A stretch of 64,000 bases of DNA, from NCBI GenBank assembly GCA_025345505.1, contig JANVCC010000261.1, positions 5,405,301 to 5,469,300 on the forward strand, written 5' to 3'. Within the stretch, counting starts at the first letter, position 1. Each line of letters begins with the position of its first letter. Origin of the DNA: Todiramphus chloris collaris. Lineage: Eukaryota; Chordata; Aves; Coraciiformes; Alcedinidae. Below, one piece after another: positions 1 to 11,308 of the stretch. Made by a program: the position numbers and the translations under genes. The notes under the pieces were generated by a model. The model saw only the letters and a list, made by a program, of their open reading frames with translations, did not search any database and was not told the origin of the DNA.

Positions 1-1562
1 TTCAAAGTATGACTTTCCATAAAAACACATTTAGAAGCCAAGTGTTATTTAGAGGTTTCATGCCAGAGTCTTCCCATTTTACTCACGTCCCAGGTAAGAA
101 ATGGTTTTTAAAATATTGGTTACAAAGAAAGCTTTATCCAGAAAAAATATCAGTTTGCTATACAGCTTATTCTGTCAGGGTGAAAATACGTTTTTTGTGG
201 TGCTGATCATTGTCTAGACTTTGTACCCTATGGAAGTGGTTTATGCTCTGTTAGTTTGTAGCTTTGAAGCTATTAACCAATTCTAATCTGATGTAATAAG
301 GTAGAGTCTTGACGATGTTGAGTTGCTACAAGTTCTGTGAAAATCTGCATTTGACACGAGTAGAAAGAACAAGGTTCCTACCTTCATGAGGGCACTTCCT
401 TCTGAGAGGGAGAAGCTGCTTGGGCAATAAGTGCTCTCCCAGCCTTCAACAAGACACAAACTCTTGCCCTGTAAGAAGCAGGAGAGATGAGTGAAATGGA
501 GAAGGCGTGTCGGTGAGGACTTGGGATCTAGGACACAAGTCAATAGGATGTCAGGTTTCTTCAGTTTGACTTTTTAAAGATAAACCTGTATAATATACAG
601 GATATTTATGTATGGGGATGACTGAGCAGGTATCAAAACTACTCCTTGACAGGACTCACAGAGGTGGGCTGTGGCTGCCAGCAGGAGTCACATCCCTGTA
701 TTTTCTTTGTTGCTTATGGCACGGTTGAAAGCACTTAGTCCAGGGAAAAGCTCGATAGCTTGAACCTGTCTCATCACATTCATTTAAAAACAGTAGTACT
801 GGACCTGTAAAATTTCTTTACAATATTGAAGAGGTCGTGTTTACCAGAGGAAACCAATTTCTGTATACTTTCATTGACTGTATGGTGTTACTTTTTAACA
901 ATGGAAACCAAAGTTACTCGTGTCCTATGCCACATGTGAACAGATCCTTGTGTTCAAGTAGAGCCCTACTTTAGGGATTGTAGGCCCAAGGTCTACAAAA
1001 GGACATCCTGTTGTATATACTTTGTTGACTAGAAGGTTACAGGTAGTTTAACAAGTTGGAATAGAAAGCAAAATATGCAAAATAATATTACAGATGTTGC
1101 CTTACAGACAAATAAACATTGGTGGTTTATAAATTCTGGCATTGCAAAGCTTGACAGTGTGTATACCTTTAAAAATTGCACTGGTACATATGTGGTTCAG
1201 AAGACCTTCTTTCTAGCTGGGGACCATTTTCTGAGCCATTAAGTTTTCATTTAAATTTTAGAAAACCTACGTGTAGTCCCTTAGCTACAAAAATATACTT
1301 TAGCCTTTTCAGACCCCCTACAAATTCCTTCTGGTGAGCTGAATCACACTTTCATTGAGAAATTTTATATTTAGAGGCTCATGGCTTCTACTGTCCAGTG
1401 CCTGTCTACATAACCATCTGAGATGCTTTCTAGGTGCACTTTAGGGGATCTCAAAAACTCTTGCATGCAAAAATCCGTAAGACAAGATGAACAGATGAGT
1501 TTGGGTTTGTTTTGTGCGGCTGTCTTTAAATCCACAGAATTTAGATTGCACTCTAACCCTTA

Positions 1563-1578
1563 ACACACACACACACAC
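1563..1578. repeat. (AC)8 microsatellite
   Basis: Eight uninterrupted AC units inside the NOL4 intron. It is a simple sequence repeat with no sign of function. Confidence 0.9.
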
Positions 1579-1816
1579 TGTTGACTTAATGATAAGAAAC
1601 CAGTAAAGCTCTTAGGATAAAAACTCATGATGTTTTCTTGATACGCAGATCACAGTGCAAATCCAGGCAACTAAACCATCTTCAGGTATGTGGGTACTTT
1701 TTTGACCCCATATGACCTTCTGCGCTATGTAATCAGCTCTGAGCTGAACCTGATGCAGCTCACCAGGCTCACAAAGCATGTTTCATGCAGGAAAGGTTCA
1801 GAGAGCTGCAGGGATG

Positions 1817-1839
1817 CCAGCATCACCTGATGATGCTGG
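1817..1839. repeat. Perfect 9-bp inverted repeat (hairpin)
   Basis: CCAGCATCA at 1817-1825 and TGATGCTGG at 1831-1839 are exact reverse complements separated by CCTGA. A second 9-bp pair surrounds it: ACCTGATGC near 1749 and GCATCAGGT near 1846. The function is unknown, and a chance hairpin of this size in 64 kb is possible. Confidence 0.75.
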
Positions 1840-4600
1840 ACACATGCATCAGGTCTGGCACACTGAGGGTAAGACTGCACAGATCATTCTACAAAAGGGA
1901 TCATTCTACTTCGATTCATTAAATCTGGTTACTCACTAGGAGAGGGGAACTTTACTAGTTAGCCTTGCCTTTCAGTTTCTAATTCCTGCTTACTGGTTTC
2001 TGTGGCCTGGTCACACAACAGAGCAGAGTCGATGCCACCTCCAGTGACAACGTCAAGGGATGTTCACAGAAAACTTCTGTGCATCTTGTATTTGGGCTTA
2101 GTAAAATACAACAGATGAGAGTTATGTTCCCCATTCATATCCCCAAAGGATCTCAGCCTGTAAATCACGGCACTGCACGTCTTCAGCTCGGGTAGAGCTC
2201 AGTGAAAGGGGAGGAGGAGTGAGTACTACACCCTGAGTGGGCCACTTTCTCAAAATAGGCATATGCACAACTTGTTTTTAAAAGTATATTCTACTTTGTT
2301 TTCCTCTTTATTACTTAAATTTTATCTGAGGAAGCTAAATCTAAAGTGGTAGTCATATAATGTAAGAAAGCAAATAGAAGCAGACACGAACTTTTAAAGC
2401 TTTAGGCCAGTTCAGATCTGGGTCCAAACTTTTCAGCTAGTTTTCTTCATGTGGTAAGCTGACATACCATGGGATCAAATCCCTTCTCCCTGAATTTGGG
2501 GAGTGGGGAAGATTGGAGAAAGATACAAAACAGTTTTTGTAGCTGTTCACTGCTCCACAGTCAGAAACTGAGTTGTGATATCAATATGATTTATTCCATT
2601 TTTTTCTGGTACACTTCTGTCTGGGTTTCCTCCCAGAGCCTGTCCTCTACAACAGTGTGAATTGAATGTGTTTTTTGGAGGAAGTGGAGTTTTGCAAAAT
2701 AGGATATTCTACTCTGCTGGCAGAATTCTCCATTGCTGGATGGTGATAAGAGCTGAGCCTTGTACACTGATTTAGTAAGCTAATGTGAACACATATAACA
2801 GAGCAGTCCCTAGAATTCACAACTCAAAATATCTCTCTTATTAGAAGCTAAAAATATGGTTTGTTGTAAATGAGTTTGAGCTTTTACAGACCAGGTCTAT
2901 TAGATCATCCTGGAAACTTCTGTGCTGCTGGGTGGCTGCATGGTTCCCTCTGAGTGAGCTCCAAGTAACAATGTGACAGAAACATTTTGCAGTAAACAAA
3001 AATTATGCAACTACAAGAAATCTGAGTACTAGAGCACTGAATCAAGTTATAAAAGTGTAATTTCCTTTCCCAATAGCAGCTCTTCTGGGAGCTTACACTA
3101 TGCCATGCTATCCTGGAGGAAGCAGGACCATTCTCTTCTCACAAGCCTGAGAGTGTAACAGGCTGCATATAAAATCCAAGGGCTCATGTACAACCAGATC
3201 ACCCCAAAGTTCTATCTCACTTTTGTATCAAATATTGACTACTTTTTGTACAAATTATAAAGTGTTGTAGCATCCTGAGTAGGTAAACTTACGGATTACA
3301 ATGAGAGTTTCTGGTTTCTTCAGGATGGCACCATAAAAACGATGATCCTGTAGAGATACTTAATGATATTGGTAGGGATTTAGGAGGGTACTGTGAGCTC
3401 TCTGATTCTTCTGGGGAAGAGCATTTTCTTTTCAACACAATTGTGTTGTTTGCTAGGAGTGGTTCCCTGAATAATTTGATCAGGAATTGCCTTTTCATTT
3501 AGGAGTCATGTTTAATGCTTTTTGTAATACTGTCCTCCATCCCTGCCCCCAAAATGTCAGAACATGTCTTTAGCAGGATCATGGCCAGCATAGTTTTAGC
3601 ACTGAAAAGTTCTTTTGTTGCTTCTGTTTCTTGGTGCTCTTTTTTGTATGAATCCTGAGGATGCATTGGTCTGGAGGATTGATGGCTAGAGATTGCCTTT
3701 ATGAGGAATTATCTTGCAATATTCTTATGGTTGCTGTTGTGTGCTAATGTCAAGCAATACATCTGGCTTACTCATATGATAAATGTTTTATTTCTGCTTC
3801 CCTAAATGAGGAGGTTCAAACTACATGCATTTCTTACAAATCAGTCTAAAGATTTATTTGTGGTAGATAAGTAAGGAACTAATCAGTAGTTTATTCCTTC
3901 AGCTTCAGCCACAGACATCTCAGCTGCTCTCCCCTGTCATTCAGACTACTGCAAACTAGGAACAGCCCCCCCACCAGTTCAGGAGCCTTGTCTTCATCTG
4001 TCCCTTCTTGATTGGTCTCAAGTTCTAAATCTTCCCACCTGGCCATTTAACAATAATTAAGGCAATTAGCCTCTGTCTCCCAGGGCTAGTTGCTAACACA
4101 ATCCAGCTGATTTATGGCCAGACAGATTTTATAAAGCTCAGCAAATTTAAAAAAAAAAGACAAAAAAAAAGTTGCTTTTTTAAAGCAGATAGAAGCAAAA
4201 GGAGGAAAGAAAAAGCAAGAACAAGCTAGTCTTTCATTCTCTAGATATTCCCTATACTTCTCTGTAAGTAAGATGCTTCTATCTTGTGTATACAGCAAAT
4301 TTATGTTGTGCCCCTGTTGCATCCCTACCTTTCCCCCAAAGAAATCAATCTTTAATATGTCATCTTATTACTGGTATAATTGTAAATATCTATTTGGTGC
4401 TGAACAGATTATTTTGGGATACATACAAGTCGCTAATCAATTGGCTTTACATGAGTCTGTCTCTCAGAATGTTACCATTGCTGTCTGTCTTCCTCTAATC
4501 TGTAGTTCTGAAGATCTGATCGATCAGACTCTCATGATAAGTAATAACAGTGATCAGAGGAGGGGTGATAGGACTGTCTCAGCTCTTCTGGCATACAACT

Positions 4601-4625
4601 TTAGTGACTGAGCAACAGTCACTAA
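4601..4625. repeat. Perfect 10-bp inverted repeat with 5-nt loop
   Basis: TTAGTGACTG (4601-4610), loop AGCAA, then CAGTCACTAA (4616-4625) form an exact stem. A 14-bp perfect palindrome, TCTGATCGATCAGA, lies at 4515-4528, about 75 bp upstream. Both are in intronic sequence with no other annotation. Confidence 0.85.
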
Positions 4626-6339
4626 GAGGGAGAACCTAAATTTGTCTTAAACAATGGAGGCAGGTGAGTTGGAGTTCCCTCCTCCACTGCTTCCACCAAT
4701 TGATTTTAAATCTCCTCCCAAACATTTGCACTTCTGCTGTACTCAGACTGGAAAGCAGAAAGGTGGGAGAACTTCTGAAATGCCATTGTGTAGGAACAAA
4801 GTAGGAAGAGGAAATTCAGAAAGAGCACACCAAGAAACATCCATTGTTAAACCATTTTCTTCTCTTGTCCTGATGATCATTTTTAGTTCCTCATTATTTT
4901 CCACTTTTGTTCTGTGCTCTGTGTTCTTCTTGTAGGAGTTAGGGGAGAAAAAAAAAATACTGCTTCTCCTTCCTTGTTAGAGAATACAGGTCCACAGCTC
5001 AGTATGTAACTATGTGTTTAAGACGTCCAGCTGCTGTTTAGCCTTAGGCAGACTTTATAGGGGGTTGCTGAGTTCCTGGACCTCAAATACCACTCTTTTG
5101 CCAAAGTCCTTCTTGCAGGGAATGGGACATCCTTCATCTTTATTGCTTGCTTTCTTTTTACCTAGTGAAATCAAACGCTCCTCTCCTTTGCTGCTGCTGC
5201 TCTTGCAACACGCAATCCCTGCAGTGTTGCTTTGTTATTATCCCTCCATCTGCCTCTGCTGTTACTCCCTGAAAGTTTCTTTTGAAAGTTTGGATAACCT
5301 GGAAACCTCTTGCATCTCCAGCCTTCCTGGGATGCACAGAGACAGGGGAGAAGGGCGAAAGTAAGTGTCAGAAAGAAAAAAAAAAAAAACCAACAAAAAA
5401 ACCCAAACTCTTATCACCTGACTTCCTGATATAACTTGAACTCTTTTGCCTGTGAATGTGTTTGGTCCTTGGGAACGTTGCTCTGCAGGTAGAAAAAGCT
5501 TGCATATACCTGAGCTGCTGCAGAGGAGTGTAAAACAGTAAAGAATGAGAGGTAGAAAAAGGTGGTGGAGTAAAGTTCTCTGTGGTTATAGTTCTCTTAG
5601 CAAGGTCTTCACCTGTAGCTGACAGTTGTAGAGATATTCAAGAGATATTGTTCACAAATAAGCAAATAATTTCCCAGTATAGATTCATGCTTTGGGACTT
5701 GAGTCAATAGCCTCATGGTTCATGTTTGTAACTCAAGAAGAAAACAGATTATTGAACCTTTTTGGTGTCACAGCTTAAATTTATGGCAAGAGGGAGCAGA
5801 GAGAAATTTAAGGAGGAAGATGTGAAAGAAATAGTATGAGATTCAAGAGAACAATGCAAGAGGAGAATGAAGCAATAAAAACTAAAGACATGAGTTCAAA
5901 GAGAAAGAAAAGACTGAAAGATTTTAAGAGAAAGTAGCTTGGAAAAAATGGGTTTAAACTGATCCAAGGGCTATAAACAGAAGGAAGGGCAAAGGAGGAA
6001 AAAGAACAAAGATTGTGGCAGTTTTCTAGATCATTGTAGGTGTTTGACAAAGGGGCCAGGACTAAACCAGTGAATTGCATGTGGTTTGTGTTCTTTGGTT
6101 TGTGTTCCTCACTGCTAAGGTGAGGAAGGGGATTCTTCTACTTTGATTTTCCAGCACCAATATGCTCAAGATTAAAATAGAGCATCCGATGATGCTGTGC
6201 TGACAAGAAACTCTGCTCTTCTGTTTTCCTGGTTTGAGTGAGAACAGAACAATTCTGGTTAGTGATTTTACTTTTCATCTCAGTTCAAACTAGCTGCACT
6301 TTCTGAAGTTAGCATCATGTTTTCACATGTAGTGTCTGC

Positions 6340-6988
6340 TTCTAGTAGTGATAAACCCCAGTGCTTAGGGTTAGTACCAAGGATTGGGGTGCAGACCAAG
6401 GCCACTGCTGGATCTTGTGTACCACATTGGGGGATGCAGAAAGTAAAGGCTGCACCTGCAGGGAGGACCAGACAGGGCAGGTGACCCCAAACTGCCCAGC
6501 GAGGAATCCCAGCCTGTATATGTCATGTTGGGCATAAAGCTGAGGGGGCAGGAGGGGCTTGTCCCCCTTGGCTTATCTCGGTTCTTCCAGCTGCTTCTTC
6601 TTGTTTCTTCACTGGCTGGCATCCAAGGAGGACTCTGATCCTGATCTGTGTGTTCCTGAATCCAGTACCAGAATCCAGCTCCTGAGCACAGTTCCTGTCC
6701 ACCACTGGGCCCAGTCTGGGACTCTCCCAGGGCCTGCTCCGCAGCATCAGTGGTGATGGTGATGTAACTGCCATTGCAGGGGGTTGGGTTCCATACTGGG
6801 TTTGTATATATTTGTATATATACCATTTTTATTATTATTATTTTGATTAAAGCTGTTATAGTTCCCTTTTCTAATGGCTGAGTCTCTCTCCCTTATTCCC
6901 TTTCCCTTCCCCTTTGGGCAGGGAGGGGGGTTAGCAAGAGAGTGGCTGTTACAGGTCTAGCAGGCTGCCCTGACCCTAAACCATGACA
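6340..6988 (-). mobile_element. Endogenous retrovirus solo LTR, avian type
   Basis: Read on the minus strand, the segment starts TGTCATGGTTTAGGG at 6988. It then has a C/T-rich and A/G-rich stretch, an AATAAA-like region (complement of 6825-6840), a GC-rich middle, and a CAGCTTTATGCCCAACATGACATA-like stretch followed by a TTGGGGTCA segment. I recognise this order from LTRs that are abundant in bird genomes. No gag, pol or env sequence flanks it, so it looks like a solo LTR. The left edge is uncertain: tctgc occurs at 6335-6339 and again just past the right edge at 6989-6993, and could be a 5-bp target duplication, but the left terminus then lacks the usual CA end. A 151-codon minus-strand ORF (6371-6826) inside it is not considered coding. 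The exact family (ERVL or ERVK) was not determined. Confidence 0.65.
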
Positions 6989-7904
6989 TCTGCATTTACG
7001 GTAACATTATTTCTCTGCATACTGCTACTGCTAAGAACTTAAAATCCTAGCTGTGTTCAGAAACTACTTTTGTTTTGAAAGCTAACAGCAGTTTGGGATG
7101 TTGCCCAGCAATAGGGGTAGCACTGCTGGCCAGTAAGCGGGCTCTTTGAAGGGCAGACTGAGTCTTGTCAGGGATTCTGCTGTTGCCTTGCAGGAGAGTT
7201 CCTCTGAAACTCAACTGTTTGTTGTCCCCCTGCTGATGTTATGTCTTACTCTTGTGTCACTTAGATGAGGACAGACTGCAAAGAGAGGAGTGAGATTTGA
7301 GGCTTGCATTGTTCTTGTCATTGTGGTACTTGGGTTTATATAGGTCTTCTCCAGTTACTTCCTAAATGTGTTGCCTACAGTAAGAGGTTTTGTTCTCAAT
7401 TTAGGCAAAACGAGAAGACATTAATAGCCCAGTGTTTTTGCAAAATAGTTTGTAGCACTTAGCATCCAGTTGTCTAACAATTAACCAAAGAATTGGTGGT
7501 CAAAATGCTCACTACCTGCCTGTAATGTGAACCTCAGTAGTCACTGAAGTATATTTCATAAGAAAAATGTTCCCTAATTCCCATATAAACTGTTGCTGTT
7601 TCATTTTAAAAAAGAAAACAAAGAAAACTCTCTGACAAACAGAAGGCTGTGGTACCTGGATGGAAACTGTAAAGGTTCTCAGCAGAAGGTCAAAATTTTG
7701 CCTAGAATTAGAAACAATAGTGTTCCAGTAGACGATTTTGATTGATGCATTTTGACAAAAGCACAAGAACTCCATGGGACACTTCCAGGCTCTTGGCTTT
7801 GCAGAGCTAAGGCAGTACCTGCAACGTATTCTGATGCTGTCCTTAGGAGACCACTCAGGAAATTTCCTTACCTTTGATAATGAGTGGGGGATATTTTTTG
7901 CATA

Positions 7905-7995
7905 TGTGTGGTTTGTTTTGTTCTGTTGGGGTATTTAGTTTTGTTTTGGGTTTTTTTGTTGTTGTTGTTGTTGGTTTTTTGCTTGTTTTTTAAGG
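7905..7995. repeat. T/G-rich low-complexity tract with (GTT)n
   Basis: The + strand is almost entirely T and G here and includes five consecutive GTT units at about 7958-7972, flanked by T runs. It is simple sequence within the intron. Confidence 0.8.
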
Positions 7996-9968
7996 TAGGC
8001 CCTTCCAAGACTGCAGCATCTTTATTCAAACCTTTTGTTTTGATTTTGGTTGCTAGATAGGAAATTTTTTAATCTTCTATTGGCTCACACTTTGCAGAAA
8101 TCCAGAAGTTTGTGTTGAGCTTTCCTATGTGGCAGCCTCTATTTTTTCAAATTCACAGAAGCAGTCAGATCCTTTTAAAGCTTCAAAATAGCAGTGTTTG
8201 ATGCCAGCAATAATTTAGACTTCTATTTGTGTTTGTCACCATTTAGCTTTGGCTTTTCAACTCCCACAAAGAACTGTTTGTTTTTTTTCCAAAAATACAA
8301 TGTATGTGACCAGTTATTGGGGGGGTTATATCTAGGTTTTTTTCATTGCTTGGTTGAAAATACCTGTCTTCCTACATTGGTGACAGGAGTTCTAGAAGTC
8401 ATTAATACAACAGCTTTGTAAAATAAAAAGCTGTGTGGAATAGCCAAGTCTCCTGCTCTGTTAAATCAGCTCTGCCCTAGTGCTTTGGATGCTCATAGAC
8501 TAGGGAGGTTTGAACACACTTATTCTGATCCTCCAAGAATTCTCCTCTTCCAGAATGGCTGGAGAAAGGAGCAGGAGCCTTCCTGAAGGTTCTGAATGGG
8601 GTAATATGAGATTGGTTGTGAATGTATTACAAAGAAGCTTATTAAATTCTCACCTCTAATCAGACTTCATTCTTCTACTTGACTGAGAACTCTCAGTTGT
8701 CTCTCTGCTTTTACTCTCTGCTTAATTTCTGGGGTTATTTCTATTAGGGCAAAGTGATGTATATCAATTATGTTGGTCAATACCAGTGGGGATAGATCCA
8801 GGGTAGACTATGTTTTAGCGAAAAGGAGAAAATATACCACAGGAAGATCTGTCTTTCAATTATTTCTTATCTTTCAATTGTCCAAACTTCATCTATCCAG
8901 ATAAATCTTGCTGGAATGGAAGTGTCTGGGTAATTTACAGTTTACTGCACTTATTGCTAATAAATGTGCTCCTGTTGAAAGGAACGCAAACAGATAATAT
9001 GATACAGACTGCCTAATTACTGAGAAGGAACAAGTAGGTACTCTTAGGAACAGTCACTGTTTCAATGACTACTGTAAAAACAATGACTCTGCTGAAAGGC
9101 CAATGTCAAAGATAACTCAGGAGAAAAATCTTTTTCTTTCTTAGTTCCTATTGTAAATAACCGAACAGTTTTCTTTCCAGAGCTGACATTGTTAACACAG
9201 AGCAAACAGAAACGATCTTTCAGTATTTCAATGTAATATAATGTCTTATACAATCTACTTCACAAGGCTTATTAGAGAACACTTTTATAGAGTCAAAACT
9301 ATGAAACCCTATCTTTCAGCTCTCCATTCTTCCAGTAAAAATGCTGTTGCCCTCATGCTCCAAGTAGCAGAGTTACACATGATGACGCCTTCCCATTAAC
9401 ATGGGTGAAATTTTATGAAGGAGCTGGAAAGGCCAATTGTGGTGTAACAAGGGGAGCAAACTGGTCATAGGCAGATGCAAAGATATGGGTAAGACGAGCA
9501 AATGTGTGACAAGTCTTTAAAAATGAGGTTAATTGAATCTTGAAATAAATGGTGAGATGCTGGAATTGTATTTGAGACTTCACAGTCTTTCTGTAATGAG
9601 AAAAAAATGATGGGCAGTAAAGTTCCACACACGTGGCAGCATGAAGGTTTAATGGGGCTGTGTAAAAAGGATAATAACAGTAAAGTGTGGAAGAGAAAAA
9701 GGCATAGGATTTAAGAGAGACTGTGGGGAAAAAATGGCTTATTAATGAAAAGTAATAGAGGACTGGACTTCTATCTGTAAAAAATGAAAGAGGATTGCTT
9801 AGGATAATAGCTTTCCAGTTATGTATCCTGCTTTACTCTGAAGAGAAAAAGACTGGAAAGTTTGAATAGATAGTTTCATCTCTTTTAATACAAAAAGAGC
9901 ATGTATGTGCCAAACGTATGATATGTTTCTGATGTGTTGTTTATATTACATATGTTATAGATTTCGTG

Positions 9969-10008
9969 TAAAAAAAAAAACCAAAAACCCAAAACCAAAT
10001 AACAAAAC
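9969..10008. repeat. A/C-rich low-complexity tract
   Basis: An A11 run is followed by irregular AAACC/AACCC-like units. Similar short tracts appear at 5372-5405 and 43228-43245. They may be remnants of retroposed poly(A) tails or simple sequence expansion. Confidence 0.6.
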
Positions 10009-10918
10009 AGCACATCCTGTAAGGTAAGTTCTATGCGATATGGAAAACTCATGGTTTGCACAGGAAAGAAAGTGGTCCAATGAATCCAATATTCATTTAA
10101 AGTAATATTTTAAGGGGAAGATAAAGGACATAAATTTTCCCTTATACCTTACAGGCTTAACCTTCTAATTTTGTTTAGATGTCCAATACAACACATGTTT
10201 CTTACAGTCGCTTTACTGAAAACCAGTGTTACACTTTTTTCAAAAACCTTGTCATATGTAGAATGAGTTGAAAATGTAATTGTGAAATAAAAAAAAAAAT
10301 AAAATACATTTCTACTTTCATTGTTAGTTCTGAAAAAAAAAAAAAAAGACTTCAAAGCAATCAAACCTGGTGTAATCAGAATATTCTAGACCCTTTCTAT
10401 ATCATAGGCTTGTATAAAACCATGTTTACATGATAGCACATGGGAGAATATGCAGGAAAGCACATCTAATTTGCAAGAGTAATTGCTGAAATGATAGAGT
10501 TTTGTGCATTCAGTGGTACAGGGGGAATGACTGAGATGTAGAAAGAGAAGGAATAACGGATAGGAGGTACAACTGTGAGGACAAACAGAACTCTGCCAGC
10601 TTTAGATTATGGTTTTATTTACTCAAAAAAATTATTTAGTAACTGCAGAGGTAGATTTCTAGAAGAGAATCATGTATAGCCTGTAGAGTGTTTTCATCTC
10701 TGCCTACCTCCCAGCTCCTTTCCTTTCCGTGCAGTATGGATACCTGTGCCAGCTCTTCAAATCTCCAAATCTCTTCAACTCACGGGAATGCTGTGGCTTA
10801 TCAGTATCTAACGTAACAACTGAAAAAGTACACACTGTCCAATTTAATGTAAAACTGTCCAACTAAATGTAAAATGTAAGGTAAATGTGAAAAATGAAGC
10901 TTGGTTTAAAAAAACAGT

Positions 10919-11018
10919 NNNNNNNNNNNNNNNNNNNNNNNNNNNNNNNNNNNNNNNNNNNNNNNNNNNNNNNNNNNNNNNNNNNNNNNNNNNNNNNNNN
11001 NNNNNNNNNNNNNNNNNN
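10919..11018. other. Assembly gap (100 N)
   Basis: Exactly 100 N, the usual placeholder for a gap of unknown length. The left flank ends in an A-rich sequence and the right flank begins with C11 (11019-11029) followed by A7, so low-complexity sequence probably broke the assembly. Small ORFs spanning the N run are artefacts. Confidence 0.98.
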
Positions 11019-11284
11019 CCCCCCCCCCCAAAAAAAGGTGAGGTCATTTGTTCCCTGTTGGCATTTTTTCAAAAATCACAAACCCGTGCTTTTTCCAGTT
11101 TTTGATCATTACAATAAACCAGCCTTGCTAATTGACTTTCTGTTCCTGAATAATAAGTTTTGGTCCAGTAATCAACAGCCTTTTTTTTTTACACTCATTG
11201 AGATATCCAAGAGTCTCTTCCTGCCAGTTGCTGGGAGAAGCCTCCTGCAATGAGTTCACGTGGCAGTGTCCCAGTTTGAGTGAC

Positions 11285-11308
11285 AGGACAGGCATCAGGA
11301 CAGGCATC
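11285..11308. repeat. Perfect 12-bp tandem duplication
   Basis: AGGACAGGCATC is present twice in direct succession (11285-11296 and 11297-11308). It is a short local duplication in intronic DNA. Confidence 0.85.

Noticed and set aside
6371..6826. 151-codon minus-strand ORF
   Set aside because: Lies entirely within the LTR, which is not protein-coding.
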